Below, piece after piece: positions 37,987 through 47,613 of a DNA stretch of 64,000 bases. The DNA comes from Tepidimonas ignava. Its GTDB lineage: Bacteria > Pseudomonadota > Gammaproteobacteria > Burkholderiales > Burkholderiaceae_C. The stretch spans positions 1 to 64,000 of the forward strand of contig NZ_SMAH01000011.1 of assembly GCF_004342625.1 (NCBI RefSeq), in the 5' to 3' direction. Under the pieces are notes generated by a model that ran no database searches, was not told the origin of the DNA, and worked only from the letters and a program-made list of their open reading frames with translations. The position numbers and the translations under genes are program-made. Within the stretch, counting starts at the first letter, position 1, and every line of letters starts with the position of its first letter.

Positions 37987-40161
37987 ATGCGCAACACCGA
38001 GGATCTGGCCCACGAGGCGTTGGCGGCGTTCGACCGGCTGATCGCCGAGACGTCCACCCTGCGCCCGCGCGCCGGGCAGCGGGCGATGGCCGAGCGCGTG
38101 GCCACCACACTGGCGCAAGGGACATTGGGCAAGCTGGCCCCGGGCCAAACGCCCGAGCGCCGCATCGCCGTGATCGAGGCTGGCACCGGTGTGGGCAAAT
38201 CGCTGGCGTACCTGACGCCGGCCATCGCGCTGGCGCTGCAGCGCGGCACGCGGGTCGTCGTGTCCACAGCCACCGTGGCGCTGCAAGAACAGCTCGTGCA
38301 CCACGACCTGCCGACGCTGGCCGCGCGCCTGCCATGGGACGTGCGCTGGGCGTTGGCCAAAGGCCGTGGGCGGTATGTCTGCCGGCTCAAGCTCGAGCAG
38401 TGGCTGAGCGACCCTGCGGCCGCCGACGAGGGGCACGACGACGAGCTGCCGCTGCAACCCACCGACGCGGCGTCGCAGCAGGCGCGGCGTGCGTGGCTGC
38501 ACGCGCGCGCCGCCGAGCTGGCGCACGGGCAGTGGGACGGCGAGCTCGACAGCCTGGCGCAACCGCCCGAGCCACGCTGGTGGGCCGCGGTGGCGGCGGA
38601 CGCGGCGTCGTGCAGCGCGCGCCACTGCCCGCAGTACGGGGCGTGCGTGTACTTCGAGCGGCGCAAAGCCCTTGTCGGCGCCCACGTCATCGTCGTCAAC
38701 CACGACCTGCTGCTGGCCACGCTGGGCACGCGCCAGTTGCCCGAACTGGACCAATGCCTGCTGGTGCTGGACGAGGCGCACCACCTGCCGACCACCGCGC
38801 TGGAGCAGTTTGGCTGCCGCACCGGTCTGACGCGGCTGGCCTGGGTGGACCGGTTGGCCAGCCGGGCGCTGCGCGTGGCGCAGGAGGTTGAATGCGACGC
38901 CGTTGCCGACGTGCCCCAGGCCGCTGCGCAGTTGCGCGCGGCGTTGCAGGACGTGGCGCGGCTGTGCGTGCAGGCGTGGGGCGAGCGGTTGCGCGGGGCG
39001 GACGAACCGCTGCGGGTGCGCTTGCCCCATGGCCGTTTGCCTGAAGGGTGGGATGGCCCCCTGGCCCAGGCGGATGCGGCGGCCGGCACGCTGCTGGCGG
39101 CGGTGCGGGCGCTGGGGCAGACGCTGCGCGACGCCATGCGCCAGCAGCCCGACGAGGCGCACCGTCTGGCCGCGCTGTACACCCAGTTGGGCACCCTGGC
39201 GCCGCGGTTGGAGGCGGCCAGCGACACCGTGCGCTGGCTGCTGCACGAGCCTGCGGCGGGGCAGGCGCCGCTGGCCAAATGGTTCACGCTGTACCCGCCC
39301 CATGGCGGCGACGGCACCGTGCGCGTGCTGGCGCACGCCAGCCCCATGTTGCCGGGCGCGCTGCTGCGGACGCGGTTGTGGGGGCAGGTGCGCGCCGCGG
39401 TGCTGACCTCCGCCACGCTCACCAGCGGCGGGCGGTTCGACTTTTACCTCAACGAGGTTGGCCTGGCGGACGAGCCCGACGTCGCCGCCCAGACCGTGGA
39501 CAGCCCGTTTGACCACGCCCGCCAGGGCGAACTGGTGCTGGCGGGGGTGGCGGCCGATCCGCGCGACTTGGCGGCGTACCAGGAGGCGGTGCAACACGCG
39601 CTGCTGCGGGACTTGCCCGCGGTGCGGCGCGGCGCGCTGGTGCTGTTCACGTCGCGCGCGCACCTGCAGCGGGTGGCGGCGGCGCTGCCCCCGACGCTGC
39701 GCGCGCGCACGCTGGTGCAGGGCGAGCGGCCGCGCCCGCAGCTGTTGCGGCAGCACCGCGAGCGCGTCGCGGCGGGCGAGGCTTCCATCATCCTGGGCTT
39801 GCAGTCGTTTGGCGAGGGGCTGGATTTGCCCGGCGACCTGTGCGCCGAGCTGTTCATCACCAAGCTGCCTTTTGCGCCGCCTGACGATCCGGTGGGCGAG
39901 GCGCGCGCCGAATGGTTGCGCGCCAGCGGCCGCGACCCGTTCATCGAACTTGTGGTGCCAGCCACCGCGCTGCGGCTCAAGCAGTGGGTGGGGCGGGCCA
40001 TCCGCACCGAGGCCGACCACGCCCGCATCGTGTGCTACGACCCGCGGCTGAGCGCCACCGGGTACGGTCGGGTCATTTTGAACAGCTTGCCGCCGTTTCG
40101 TCGCTGCCACACGGTGGCGGGCCAGCCGCAGCCCAGCGTGGCGGTCAGCCCCGAGGTGTGA
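37987..40161 (+). CDS. dinG: DinG-family ATP-dependent DNA helicase
   Basis: This 724-residue superfamily 2 XPD-like helicase has Walker A EAGTGVGKSLAYLTPAIA, four Cys for an iron-sulfur cluster (YVCRLK, CSARHCPQYGACVYFERR), DEAH box VLDEAHHLP and C-terminal motif VI (QWVGRAIRTEADHARI). DinG resolves R-loops and other structures during replication. The ATG at 37987 is chosen; a GTG at 37948 is in frame. It is divergent from the GGDEF-EAL gene. Confidence 0.92.
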   Translation: MRNTEDLAHEALAAFDRLIAETSTLRPRAGQRAMAERVATTLAQGTLGKLAPGQTPERRIAVIEAGTGVGKSLAYLTPAIALALQRGTRVVVSTATVALQEQLVHHDLPTLAARLPWDVRWALAKGRGRYVCRLKLEQWLSDPAAADEGHDDELPLQPTDAASQQARRAWLHARAAELAHGQWDGELDSLAQPPEPRWWAAVAADAASCSARHCPQYGACVYFERRKALVGAHVIVVNHDLLLATLGTRQLPELDQCLLVLDEAHHLPTTALEQFGCRTGLTRLAWVDRLASRALRVAQEVECDAVADVPQAAAQLRAALQDVARLCVQAWGERLRGADEPLRVRLPHGRLPEGWDGPLAQADAAAGTLLAAVRALGQTLRDAMRQQPDEAHRLAALYTQLGTLAPRLEAASDTVRWLLHEPAAGQAPLAKWFTLYPPHGGDGTVRVLAHASPMLPGALLRTRLWGQVRAAVLTSATLTSGGRFDFYLNEVGLADEPDVAAQTVDSPFDHARQGELVLAGVAADPRDLAAYQEAVQHALLRDLPAVRRGALVLFTSRAHLQRVAAALPPTLRARTLVQGERPRPQLLRQHRERVAAGEASIILGLQSFGEGLDLPGDLCAELFITKLPFAPPDDPVGEARAEWLRASGRDPFIELVVPATALRLKQWVGRAIRTEADHARIVCYDPRLSATGYGRVILNSLPPFRRCHTVAGQPQPSVAVSPEV

Positions 40162-40163
40162 CG

Positions 40164-41255
40164 ATGGCGGCGGCCGCCCATCCCCCGCCCAAAGGCCGTG
40201 GCAGCGGCCAGCGGCTGGCCCACCGCTACGCCCACGAGGTGCGCGAGCCGTTCGACGACGGCTGGCCCAGCGACGACGACGCGGCCCCGCGGCCACCTCC
40301 ACGCACCGAGCTGCGCTGGGAAGACGCGCGCAGCGCCCTGAGCTACAACGACTCGCCCGACATCGGCTTTGACCGCTCGCTCAACCCTTACCGCGGCTGC
40401 GAGCATGGGTGTGCGTACTGCTACGCGCGCCCCACGCACGCGTACCTGGACCTGTCGCCGGGGCTGGACTTCGAGACCATCATCGTGGCCAAGCGAGGCT
40501 TGGCCGAACGGTTGCGCGCCGAACTGGCGCACCCGCGCTACACGCCGGCGCCGGTGGCCATGGGCAGCGTCACCGACCCGTACCAGCCGGTCGAGCGCGA
40601 GCTGGGCCTGACTCGGGCGTTGTTGCAGGTGTTGCACGAGACGCAGCACCCCTGGGTGCTGGTCACCAAGGGCAGCGGGGTGGAGCGTGACCTGGACCTG
40701 ATCGCGCCGATGGCCGCGCAGGGCTTGTGCGCGGTGTACGTGACGGTGACGACGCTGGACGCGGCGCTGGCGCGGCGGCTGGAGCCGCGCGCGGCGGCCC
40801 CCTGGCGAAGGCTGCGCACCATCCGTGCCCTGGCCGACGCCGGCGTGCCGGTGGGGGTGAGCGTGGCGCCGCAGATCCCGTTTCTCAACGACGACCTGGA
40901 GCAGGTGCTGAGCGCGGCCGCCGAGGCCGGCGCGACGCGTGCCTTTTACACCGTGCTGCGCCTGCCGTGGGAGGTGCGCACCGTGTTTGCCGACTGGTTG
41001 CAGGCGCACTACCCGCAGCGCGCCGCGCGGGTGCTGGCGCGGGTGCGCGAGCTGCACGGTGGGCGCGACTACGACGCCGCGTTTGGCGCCCGCATGGCGG
41101 GGCGTGGCGTGTGGGCCGACCTGCTGCGCCAGCGCTTCGCGCAAGCCTGCCGCCGGTTGGGGCTGCAGCGCGAGCACACGCCGCTGGACGTGACCCGCTT
41201 TCGGCCGCCGGCGCCCGCCCCCGGGCTGCCGCAGCAGCGTTCGCTGTTCGACTGA
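40164..41255 (+). CDS. PA0069/Rv2578c-family radical SAM protein
   Basis: This 363-residue radical SAM enzyme has the cluster motif CEHGCAYCYARPTHAY near residues 77-92, the PYRGCEHG context and SPL-like spacing typical of the PA0069 family. The substrate is not known; relatives of spore photoproduct lyase share this motif type. It starts 2 bp after the dinG stop, so the two are probably cotranscribed and may both act on nucleic acid. The protein has a Pro/Asp-rich N-terminal segment before the core. Confidence 0.85.
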   Translation: MAAAAHPPPKGRGSGQRLAHRYAHEVREPFDDGWPSDDDAAPRPPPRTELRWEDARSALSYNDSPDIGFDRSLNPYRGCEHGCAYCYARPTHAYLDLSPGLDFETIIVAKRGLAERLRAELAHPRYTPAPVAMGSVTDPYQPVERELGLTRALLQVLHETQHPWVLVTKGSGVERDLDLIAPMAAQGLCAVYVTVTTLDAALARRLEPRAAAPWRRLRTIRALADAGVPVGVSVAPQIPFLNDDLEQVLSAAAEAGATRAFYTVLRLPWEVRTVFADWLQAHYPQRAARVLARVRELHGGRDYDAAFGARMAGRGVWADLLRQRFAQACRRLGLQREHTPLDVTRFRPPAPAPGLPQQRSLFD

Positions 41256-41318
41256 TACCCGTTACCATTGCGCACCTCGCGCCGCGGCGCGCTGCCCACC
41301 CCCGAACGATTTGCGACG

Positions 41319-42863
41319 ATGGACGCCATCCCTCGACTCGAGCTGCACGGCATCACCAAGCGCTACCCAGGCGTGCTGGCCAACGACCACGTGTCGCTCA
41401 CCGTGGCGCCAGGCAGCATCCACGCGGTGCTGGGTGAAAACGGCGCGGGCAAGTCCACGCTGATGAAGATCATCTACGGCGTCGTGCAGCCGGACGAAGG
41501 CACGATGCGCTTCGACGGCAACGAGGTGCACCTGAAAAGCCCGCAGCAGGCGCGCGAGCTGGGCATCGGCATGGTGTTTCAGCACTTCAGCCTGTTCGAG
41601 ACGCTGACGGTGGCGCAAAACGTCTGGCTCGGGTTGCGGGCCGACACCTCGCTGCGCGAGGTCAGCGCGGCCATCGAAGCCAAGGCGCGCGAGTTCGGGC
41701 TGGAGGTGGACCCGGCGCGGCCGGTGCACACGCTGTCGGTGGGCGAGCGCCAGCGGGTCGAGATCGTGCGCGCGTTGCTCGCGCAGCCGCGGCTGCTGAT
41801 TTTGGACGAGCCCACCTCGGTGCTGACGCCACAGGCCGTGCAGCGGCTGTTTGGCGTGTTGCGCCAGCTCGCGGCGCAGGGCTGCAGCATTTTGTACATC
41901 AGCCACAAACTGCACGAAATCCGCGCGTTGTGCGACACCTGCACCGTGATGCGCGCCGGGCGGGTCACCGGCACGGTGGACCCGCGCGTGGTGGACAACG
42001 CCGAGCTGTCGCGCTTGATGATCGGCAGCGAGCCGCCGCCGCTGCCGCCGCACCGCCGCCCTGCGGGCGAGGTGGTGCTGGCGTTGCGCGGGCTGTCGCT
42101 CAAGAGCCCGCACGAGTTCGGCACCGACCTGCACGGCGTCGACCTGACGCTGCGCGCGGGTGAGATCGTCGGGGTGGCCGGCGTGTCCGGCAACGGGCAG
42201 CGCGAGCTGCTGGCGGCCCTGTCGGGCGAGGATACGTCGGCGCCGCCGGGCACCGTGTGGCTGGACGGGCGCGACATTGGGCGCGCGCACCCGGGGCAGC
42301 GGCGCCGGCTGGGGCTGCACTTTGTGCCGGAAGAGCGCCTGGGACGCGGCGCCGTGCCGACGCTGGGGCTGGCGCACAACCTGCTGCTGACGCGCTCCGA
42401 AGCGGTGGGGCGGGGCGGCTGGCTGCGCCTGGGCGCGCTGCGGGCGCAAGCCATCGGCATCATCGAGCGCTACGGCGTCAAGACGGCCGGACCGGACGCG
42501 GCGGCGCAGTCGCTCTCCGGCGGCAACCTGCAAAAGTTCATCGTTGGACGCGAAATCGACGCGCAGCCGCGCGTGCTGGTGGTGTCGCAGCCCACCTGGG
42601 GGGTGGACGTCGGGGCGGCGGCGCAGATCCGCGCCGCGCTGGTGGCGCTGCGGGAGGCGGGCTGCGCGGTGCTGGTCGTCAGCGAGGAGCTGGACGAGCT
42701 CTTCGAGCTGTGCGACCGCCTGGTCGTGCTGTGCAAGGGGCATCTGTCGCCCAGCGTGCCGGTGGCCGAGGCGACGGTGGAGCTGATCGGGGAGTGGATG
42801 TCGGGCCTGTGGCCCGGCTCGCCGCTGGCGCACGCCGAGGAGGTGCACCATGCTGCGGCTTGA
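41319..42863 (+). CDS. Nucleoside/purine ABC transporter ATPase (two ABC domains)
   Basis: This 514-residue ATPase has two nucleotide-binding domains: GENGAGKST with LSVGERQRVEI in the first, and a degenerate second P-loop GVSGNGQRE with LSGGNLQKFIVGRE. This matches the sugar-type family used by BMP transporters (YufO/NupA). ATG at 41319 is preferred over upstream in-frame starts. It overlaps the first permease by 14 bp in a four-gene operon ending with the binding protein. Confidence 0.93.
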   Translation: MDAIPRLELHGITKRYPGVLANDHVSLTVAPGSIHAVLGENGAGKSTLMKIIYGVVQPDEGTMRFDGNEVHLKSPQQARELGIGMVFQHFSLFETLTVAQNVWLGLRADTSLREVSAAIEAKAREFGLEVDPARPVHTLSVGERQRVEIVRALLAQPRLLILDEPTSVLTPQAVQRLFGVLRQLAAQGCSILYISHKLHEIRALCDTCTVMRAGRVTGTVDPRVVDNAELSRLMIGSEPPPLPPHRRPAGEVVLALRGLSLKSPHEFGTDLHGVDLTLRAGEIVGVAGVSGNGQRELLAALSGEDTSAPPGTVWLDGRDIGRAHPGQRRRLGLHFVPEERLGRGAVPTLGLAHNLLLTRSEAVGRGGWLRLGALRAQAIGIIERYGVKTAGPDAAAQSLSGGNLQKFIVGREIDAQPRVLVVSQPTWGVDVGAAAQIRAALVALREAGCAVLVVSEELDELFELCDRLVVLCKGHLSPSVPVAEATVELIGEWMSGLWPGSPLAHAEEVHHAAA

Positions 42864-43905
42864 GCGGCGTCCCCAACCGTCGGCGTGGTGGCGCTGGGCG
42901 TCACCGCTGCTGGCGCTGGCGCTGACGGTGGCCATCGGCGTGGTGCTGTTTGCGGTGTTGGGCAAGGATCCGTTGGCGGGGCTGCGGGTGTTTTTCGTCG
43001 AGCCGCTGCGCGACCTGCGCGCGCTCAGCGAACTGCTGCTCAAGGCCACGCCGCTGATGCTGATCGCGCTGGGGTTGGCGATTGGCTTTCGCTCCAACGT
43101 GTGGAACATCGGCGCCGAGGGGCAGTTCGTCATCGGTGCGGTGTGCGCCAGCGGCGTGGCGCTGGCGCTGCAGGGGGCGGCCTGGCCCACCTGGCCGCTG
43201 GTGCTGCTGGCTGGCGCGCTGGGCGGGCTGGCGTGGGCCAGCGTCACCGCGGTGCTGCGCGACCGCTACAACGCCAACGAAATCCTGGTCAGCCTGATGC
43301 TGGTGTACGTGGCGGTGCAGTTGCTCAACTACCTGGTCTATGGCCCGTGGAAAGATCCGCTGGGGTTCAACTTTCCGCAAACGCAGCGCTTCGACGCGAC
43401 GGCGTTGGTGCCACGTCTGCTGCCGGGACTGCGCGTCAACGTGGGGTTGGTGCTGGCGTTGCTGGCCACGGTGGCGGTGTGGCTGTTTTTGTTTCGCACA
43501 CGCGCCGGGTTTGCGCAGCAGGTGGGCGGGCTGGCCCCGCTGGCGGCGCGTTACGCCGGTTTTTCGGCGCGCGCGGCGCTGTGGCTGGCCATGGGGGTGA
43601 CCGGGGCGCTGGCGGGGCTGGCTGGCGCGCTCGAAGTGGCCGGCCCCGTGGGCCAGCTCACGCCCCACGTGCCGGTGGGCTACGGCTTTGCCGCCATCAT
43701 CGTGGCGTTTGTCGGCCGCCTGCACCCGGCCGGCATCACCGGCGCGGCGGTGCTGATGAGCATGTTTTACCTGGGCGGCGAGTTGGCGCAGTCGCGCCTG
43801 GGGCTGCCCAAGTCGATCACCGGGGTGTTTCAGGGGCTGTTGTTGCTGACGCTGCTGGCGTGCGACACCTTGATCACCTACCGACTTCGCTGGTCGAAAG
43901 GTTGA
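42850..43905 (+). CDS. Nucleoside/purine ABC transporter permease 1
   Basis: This 351-residue integral membrane permease of the BPD_transp_2 family has about 9 hydrophobic helices. It begins after a basic stretch (LRLERRPQPSAWWRW) and carries the conserved GFRSNVWNIGAEGQFVIGA. It pairs with the ATPase (14-bp overlap) and the second permease (6-bp gap). Family members import guanosine and other purine nucleosides. Confidence 0.92.
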   Translation: MLRLERRPQPSAWWRWASPLLALALTVAIGVVLFAVLGKDPLAGLRVFFVEPLRDLRALSELLLKATPLMLIALGLAIGFRSNVWNIGAEGQFVIGAVCASGVALALQGAAWPTWPLVLLAGALGGLAWASVTAVLRDRYNANEILVSLMLVYVAVQLLNYLVYGPWKDPLGFNFPQTQRFDATALVPRLLPGLRVNVGLVLALLATVAVWLFLFRTRAGFAQQVGGLAPLAARYAGFSARAALWLAMGVTGALAGLAGALEVAGPVGQLTPHVPVGYGFAAIIVAFVGRLHPAGITGAAVLMSMFYLGGELAQSRLGLPKSITGVFQGLLLLTLLACDTLITYRLRWSKG

Positions 43906-43911
43906 TGCGCG

Positions 43912-44832
43912 ATGGAAGCTTTGGCACTGCTGATCGCCGCCACGCTCAACGCCGGCACGGTGCTGGCGTTGGCGGCGCTGGGGCTGCTGATCAACGAAAA
44001 GGTCGGCGTGGTCAACCTGGGCGCCGAGGGGCTGATGCTGTGCGGCGCACTGGCGGGCTTTGCCACCGTGGTGCACCTGGGCGTGCACCCGTTGGGCTTC
44101 GTGGCCGGCATGGCGGTTGGGGCGGCGTTGTCGCTGCTGCTGGGGTGGCTGGTCATCTACCTCAACACCAACCAGTACGCCACCGGCTTGGCGCTGAGCC
44201 TGCTCGGGGCGGGGCTTTCGGCCTTTGCCGGCCAGCCCTACACCCAGTACAAGCTGCCGGAGCTGGTGCAGCCGCAGGTGCCGTGGCTGGCCGATCTGCC
44301 GCTGCTGGGGCCGGCGCTGTTTCGGCACCACGCGCTGGTGTACGGCGCGGTGGCGTTGGCGCTGGCGCTGATGTGGCTGTTCGACCGCACGCGCACCGGT
44401 TTGGTGCTGCGCGCCGTCGGTGAAAGCCCCGAGTCGGCGCATGCGCTGGGCTACCCGGTGCGCCGCATCCGGCTGGCGGCGGTGGCCGTGGGCGGGGCGC
44501 TGTGCGGGTTGGCGGGCGCGTACGTCTCCACGGTGTACACGCCCTTGTGGGTCGAAGGCATGATCGCTGGCAAGGGCTGGATCGCGCTGGCGTTGACCAC
44601 CTTCGCCACCTGGCGACCGGCACGGGTTTTGCTTGGCGCGTACCTGTTCGGTGGGGTGACGATGCTGCAATTCCACCTGCAAGGCATGGGGGTGCAAATC
44701 CCGAGCCCATTTTTGACCATGCTGCCGTACCTGGCCACGGTGGCGGTGCTGGTGCTGATCTCGCGCAACCCGAGCTGGATCCGCATGCACATGCCGCACG
44801 CGCTGGGCAAACCCTTCCACCCCGGGGGCTGA
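43912..44832 (+). CDS. Nucleoside/purine ABC transporter permease 2
   Basis: This 306-residue membrane permease of the same family contains VGVVNLGAEGLMLCGAL and about eight helices. It forms a heterodimer with the preceding permease. The gene is followed by the binding protein 71 bp later, where a separate -10-like box (GACAAT) may give extra expression of the binding protein. Confidence 0.92.
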   Translation: MEALALLIAATLNAGTVLALAALGLLINEKVGVVNLGAEGLMLCGALAGFATVVHLGVHPLGFVAGMAVGAALSLLLGWLVIYLNTNQYATGLALSLLGAGLSAFAGQPYTQYKLPELVQPQVPWLADLPLLGPALFRHHALVYGAVALALALMWLFDRTRTGLVLRAVGESPESAHALGYPVRRIRLAAVAVGGALCGLAGAYVSTVYTPLWVEGMIAGKGWIALALTTFATWRPARVLLGAYLFGGVTMLQFHLQGMGVQIPSPFLTMLPYLATVAVLVLISRNPSWIRMHMPHALGKPFHPGG

Positions 44833-44903
44833 ACCGGGGGTTGGAGGACAATAGCGGCTTTTCGCACGAAACCACGACGCCGTCCCCGGCAGGAGTTTGA
44901 ACG

Positions 44904-46058
44904 ATGATCGACACGAGCAAGCGCGTTTGGCTCAGGAACACGGCCGCTGCGGCCGCCTTGGGTCTGGTGGGGGCCACCGCACTGGTGGGCTGTGGCAAAA
45001 AGGAAGAGCCCGCGCCGCAGGCGGCGGCACCGGCCGAGGCACCCAAGCCCGAGCCCCTGAAGGCGGCTTGGGTGTACGTGGGGCCGGTGGGTGACGCCGG
45101 CTGGTCGTTTGCGCACGACCTCGGCCGCAAGGCGGTCGAGGCGCACTTTGGTGACAAGGTGCAGACCTCCTTCGTCGAAAGCGTGCCGGAAGGGGCGGAC
45201 GCCGAGCGCGTCATCCGTGATCTGGCGGCGCAGGGCAACAAGATCATCTTTGCCACCTCGTTCGGCTACATGGAGCCGATGCTCAAGGTCGCGCAGGAGT
45301 TTCCGGACGTCAAGTTCGAGCACGCCACCGGCTACAAGACCGCGCCCAACATGCGCATCTACGACGCCAGCTTCTACCAGGACGCGTACATGGCCGGCAT
45401 CATCGCCGCGCACATGACCAAGACCGGCACGCTGGGCTTCGTCGGCTCGTTCCCCATCCCCGAGGTGCTGCGCAACATCAACGCCTACGCGCTGGGGGCC
45501 CAAAGCGTCAAGCCCAACATCAAGCTCAAGGTCGTGTGGGTCAACACCTGGTTCGACCCGCCCAAGGAGACCGAAGCCGCGCAAAGCCTGATCAACCAAG
45601 GGGCGGATGTGCTGCTGCAAAACACCGACTCCACCGCGGTGCTGCAAACCGCCGAGAAAAACGGCAAATACGCCTTTGGCTGGGACAGCGACATGAGCAG
45701 CTTCGGGCCGAAGGCGCACCTGGCTTCAGCCGTCGTCAACTGGGGCCCGTACTACATCCAGGCGGTGCAAGAGGTGCTGGATGGCACATGGCAGACCAAG
45801 CGCACCGTGTGGGGCGTCAAGGAAGGCCTCAACGACCTGATCAAGATCGCCGACGTCGTGCCCGAGGAGGCCAAAAAGAAGGTCGAGGAGGTCAAGGCGG
45901 GCTTGAAGAGCGGCGAGTTCGAAGTCTTCACCGGCCCGATCGTCGACAACACCGGCAAGGAAGTGCTGGCCAAGGGTGTCAAGGCCGATCAAGACTGGAA
46001 GGACAAGGTCAACTTCTTCGTCAAGGGTGTCGAGGGCAAGGTGCCGTCGGCGCAATAA
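44904..46058 (+). CDS. BMP-family nucleoside/purine-binding lipoprotein
   Basis: This 384-residue substrate-binding protein of the basic membrane protein family has a signal peptide starting SKRVWLRN with a hydrophobic core and lipobox LVGC near residue 30, then a K/E/P/A linker. The Peripla_BP core has VGPVGDAGWSFAHDLGR and FGWDSDMSSFGP. The KRVWLR segment resembles a weak Tat motif. Homologues bind purine nucleosides or purines, consistent with guanine deaminase in the same window. Last gene of the uptake operon. Confidence 0.93.
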   Translation: MIDTSKRVWLRNTAAAAALGLVGATALVGCGKKEEPAPQAAAPAEAPKPEPLKAAWVYVGPVGDAGWSFAHDLGRKAVEAHFGDKVQTSFVESVPEGADAERVIRDLAAQGNKIIFATSFGYMEPMLKVAQEFPDVKFEHATGYKTAPNMRIYDASFYQDAYMAGIIAAHMTKTGTLGFVGSFPIPEVLRNINAYALGAQSVKPNIKLKVVWVNTWFDPPKETEAAQSLINQGADVLLQNTDSTAVLQTAEKNGKYAFGWDSDMSSFGPKAHLASAVVNWGPYYIQAVQEVLDGTWQTKRTVWGVKEGLNDLIKIADVVPEEAKKKVEEVKAGLKSGEFEVFTGPIVDNTGKEVLAKGVKADQDWKDKVNFFVKGVEGKVPSAQ

Positions 46059-46141
46059 GGCGGGCACCACGGCGGCGCGGGGTTGAGGCTCCGCACGCGT
46101 GCCGGGCCCGGCCGCGCCGGCGTGGCCCCGCGGGCGCTGCG

Positions 46142-46147
46142 TACAAT
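46142..46147 (+). promoter_or_regulatory. -10 box of dcd promoter
   Basis: TACAAT lies 29 bp before the dcd ATG, following the pattern seen before serS and dusB. Confidence 0.45.
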
Positions 46148-46176
46148 CGCGCCATTGGACGCAGCGCCTTGACACC

Positions 46177-46743
46177 ATGACCATCAAAAGCGACAAGTGG
46201 ATCCGCCGCATGGCGGAGCAGCACGGCATGATCGAGCCGTTCGAGCCGAGCCAGATCCGCGAGGTCGACGGCCGCAAGGTCATCAGCTACGGCACCAGCA
46301 GCTACGGCTACGACATCCGCTGCGCACCCGAATTCAAGGTGTTCACCAACATCCACAGCACCGTGGTGGACCCGAAGAACTTCGACGAGAAGAGCTTCGT
46401 CGATTTTCACGGCGACCACTGCATCATCCCGCCCAACAGCTTCGCGCTGGCGCGCACGGTGGAGTATTTCCGCATCCCGCGCAACGTGCTGACGATTTGT
46501 TTGGGCAAGAGCACCTACGCGCGCTGCGGCATCATCGTCAACGTCACGCCGTTCGAGCCGGAGTGGGAAGGCTACGTGACGCTGGAGTTTTCCAACACCA
46601 CGCCGCTGCCGGCCAAGATCTACGCCGGCGAAGGCTGCGCGCAGGTGCTGTTTTTCGAAAGTGACGAAGTCTGCGAGACCAGCTACCGCGACCGTGGCGG
46701 CAAGTACCAGGGGCAGCGCGGGGTGACGTTGCCGCGCGCCTGA
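46177..46743 (+). CDS. dcd: dCTP deaminase
   Basis: This 188-residue homotrimeric enzyme deaminates dCTP to dUTP as a source of dTMP. It has family motifs SYGYDIRC, the nucleotide-binding GKSTYARCG and the catalytic Glu region [20 protein letters not shown]. Length is standard. Thymidylate synthase, the downstream step, is about 2 kb away on the opposite strand. Confidence 0.98.
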   Translation: MTIKSDKWIRRMAEQHGMIEPFEPSQIREVDGRKVISYGTSSYGYDIRCAPEFKVFTNIHSTVVDPKNFDEKSFVDFHGDHCIIPPNSFALARTVEYFRIPRNVLTICLGKSTYARCGIIVNVTPFEPEWEGYVTLEFSNTTPLPAKIYAGEGCAQVLFFESDEVCETSYRDRGGKYQGQRGVTLPRA

Positions 46744-46816
46744 GGGCTTTGCGCACCGTGCGGCCGGCGCGTGCCTGGGTGTCAAGCGCACATCTTTGCC
46801 GATCTGGAGGCCGCGT

Positions 46817-47176
46817 GTGCCCACCGTACACGCTTGGCCGCATGCATCAGACGACAACGATCTTGACGTGCTCCGCCTCGTCTCGGGCTCGCAGGGGGTC
46901 GGGGCCCTCGTCCGCCACATAGCCGACAACAACCTCATGGCGCCAACCGTTGTCCGTGAAGGCCCTTTCCGGCTCTTCTTCTTTTCCCGCGAAGAGCCGA
47001 GAATGCACGTCCACGTCGCGCATCCCGACGGCGAGGCCAAGTTCTGGCTCGAGCCTTCGGTTGCCCTCGCGTGTCATGTGGGGCTGACGCCGAAAGAGCT
47101 GTCCGCCGCAGAGGAAATCATCCTCCGCCACCTGCAGGAGATCAAAAATGCCTGGTACCAACACTTTGGCTGCTGA
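46817..47176 (+). CDS. DUF4160 protein, putative toxin-antitoxin partner
   Basis: This 119-residue protein has a C-terminal DUF4160 domain (PTVVREGPFRLFFFSREEPRM, then HVHVAHPDGEAKFWLEP), starting near residue 41. The GTG at 46817 is chosen because GGAGG lies 6 bp upstream. A shorter product from the ATG at 46937 would have no ribosome binding site but would match the family size of about 80. DUF4160 and DUF2442 genes are commonly paired and have been proposed as a toxin-antitoxin module. GC is visibly lower than the neighbours, suggesting transfer. Confidence 0.7.
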   Translation: MPTVHAWPHASDDNDLDVLRLVSGSQGVGALVRHIADNNLMAPTVVREGPFRLFFFSREEPRMHVHVAHPDGEAKFWLEPSVALACHVGLTPKELSAAEEIILRHLQEIKNAWYQHFGC

Positions 47177-47447
47177 GGTCACCCACATTTCCAAGCACGG
47201 GTTCTGGCTACTCGTGGGCGACGAGGAGCTGTTGATCCCGTTTTCCGAGTTTCCCTGGTTCCGGCAGGCGACCGTGGACCAGCTTTGCCATGTTGAACGG
47301 CCTACGGCCGAACACCTTTATTGGCCGCAGCTCGACATCGATCTGTCTGTCGAGTCGATCCGGCATCCCGAGCGCTTCCCGCTGGTGTCGGCCGTCTCGG
47401 CCAACGCTGCGCTCCAGCAGGACGCGCCGCAAGTGGTACGCCCCTGA
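47148..47447 (+). CDS. DUF2442 protein, putative toxin-antitoxin partner
   Basis: This 99-residue DUF2442 protein contains AEVTHISKHGFWLLVGDEEL, FSEFPWFRQATVDQL and the LYWPQLDIDLSVESIRHPERF tail. Its ATG overlaps the end of the DUF4160 gene by 29 bp, showing a coupled pair. DUF2442 proteins are small and possibly DNA- or partner-binding antitoxins; which partner is toxic is not established here. Convergent with the EamA gene, with 166 bp between. Confidence 0.78.
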   Translation: MPGTNTLAAEVTHISKHGFWLLVGDEELLIPFSEFPWFRQATVDQLCHVERPTAEHLYWPQLDIDLSVESIRHPERFPLVSAVSANAALQQDAPQVVRP

Positions 47448-47613
47448 GCGACGACGTTAGCCGTCGAGTTTCAGTAGGTTGTTCCCACCGAGTGGGAAGC
47501 TGAGGTTGGTGGCCGAGCGCCGAGTGGGGCCTGCAGGTGCGGGTGTCGGCCAAGACAGCGGGCAGCCACGCGGTAGGGGCGGCAGCGTCGGGACGCGTGG
47601 CGTGCCCGGGGTG

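Noticed and set aside
46796-46816. TTG start for the DUF4160 gene
   Set aside because: The GTG at 46817 has GGAGG at good spacing; the TTG does not.
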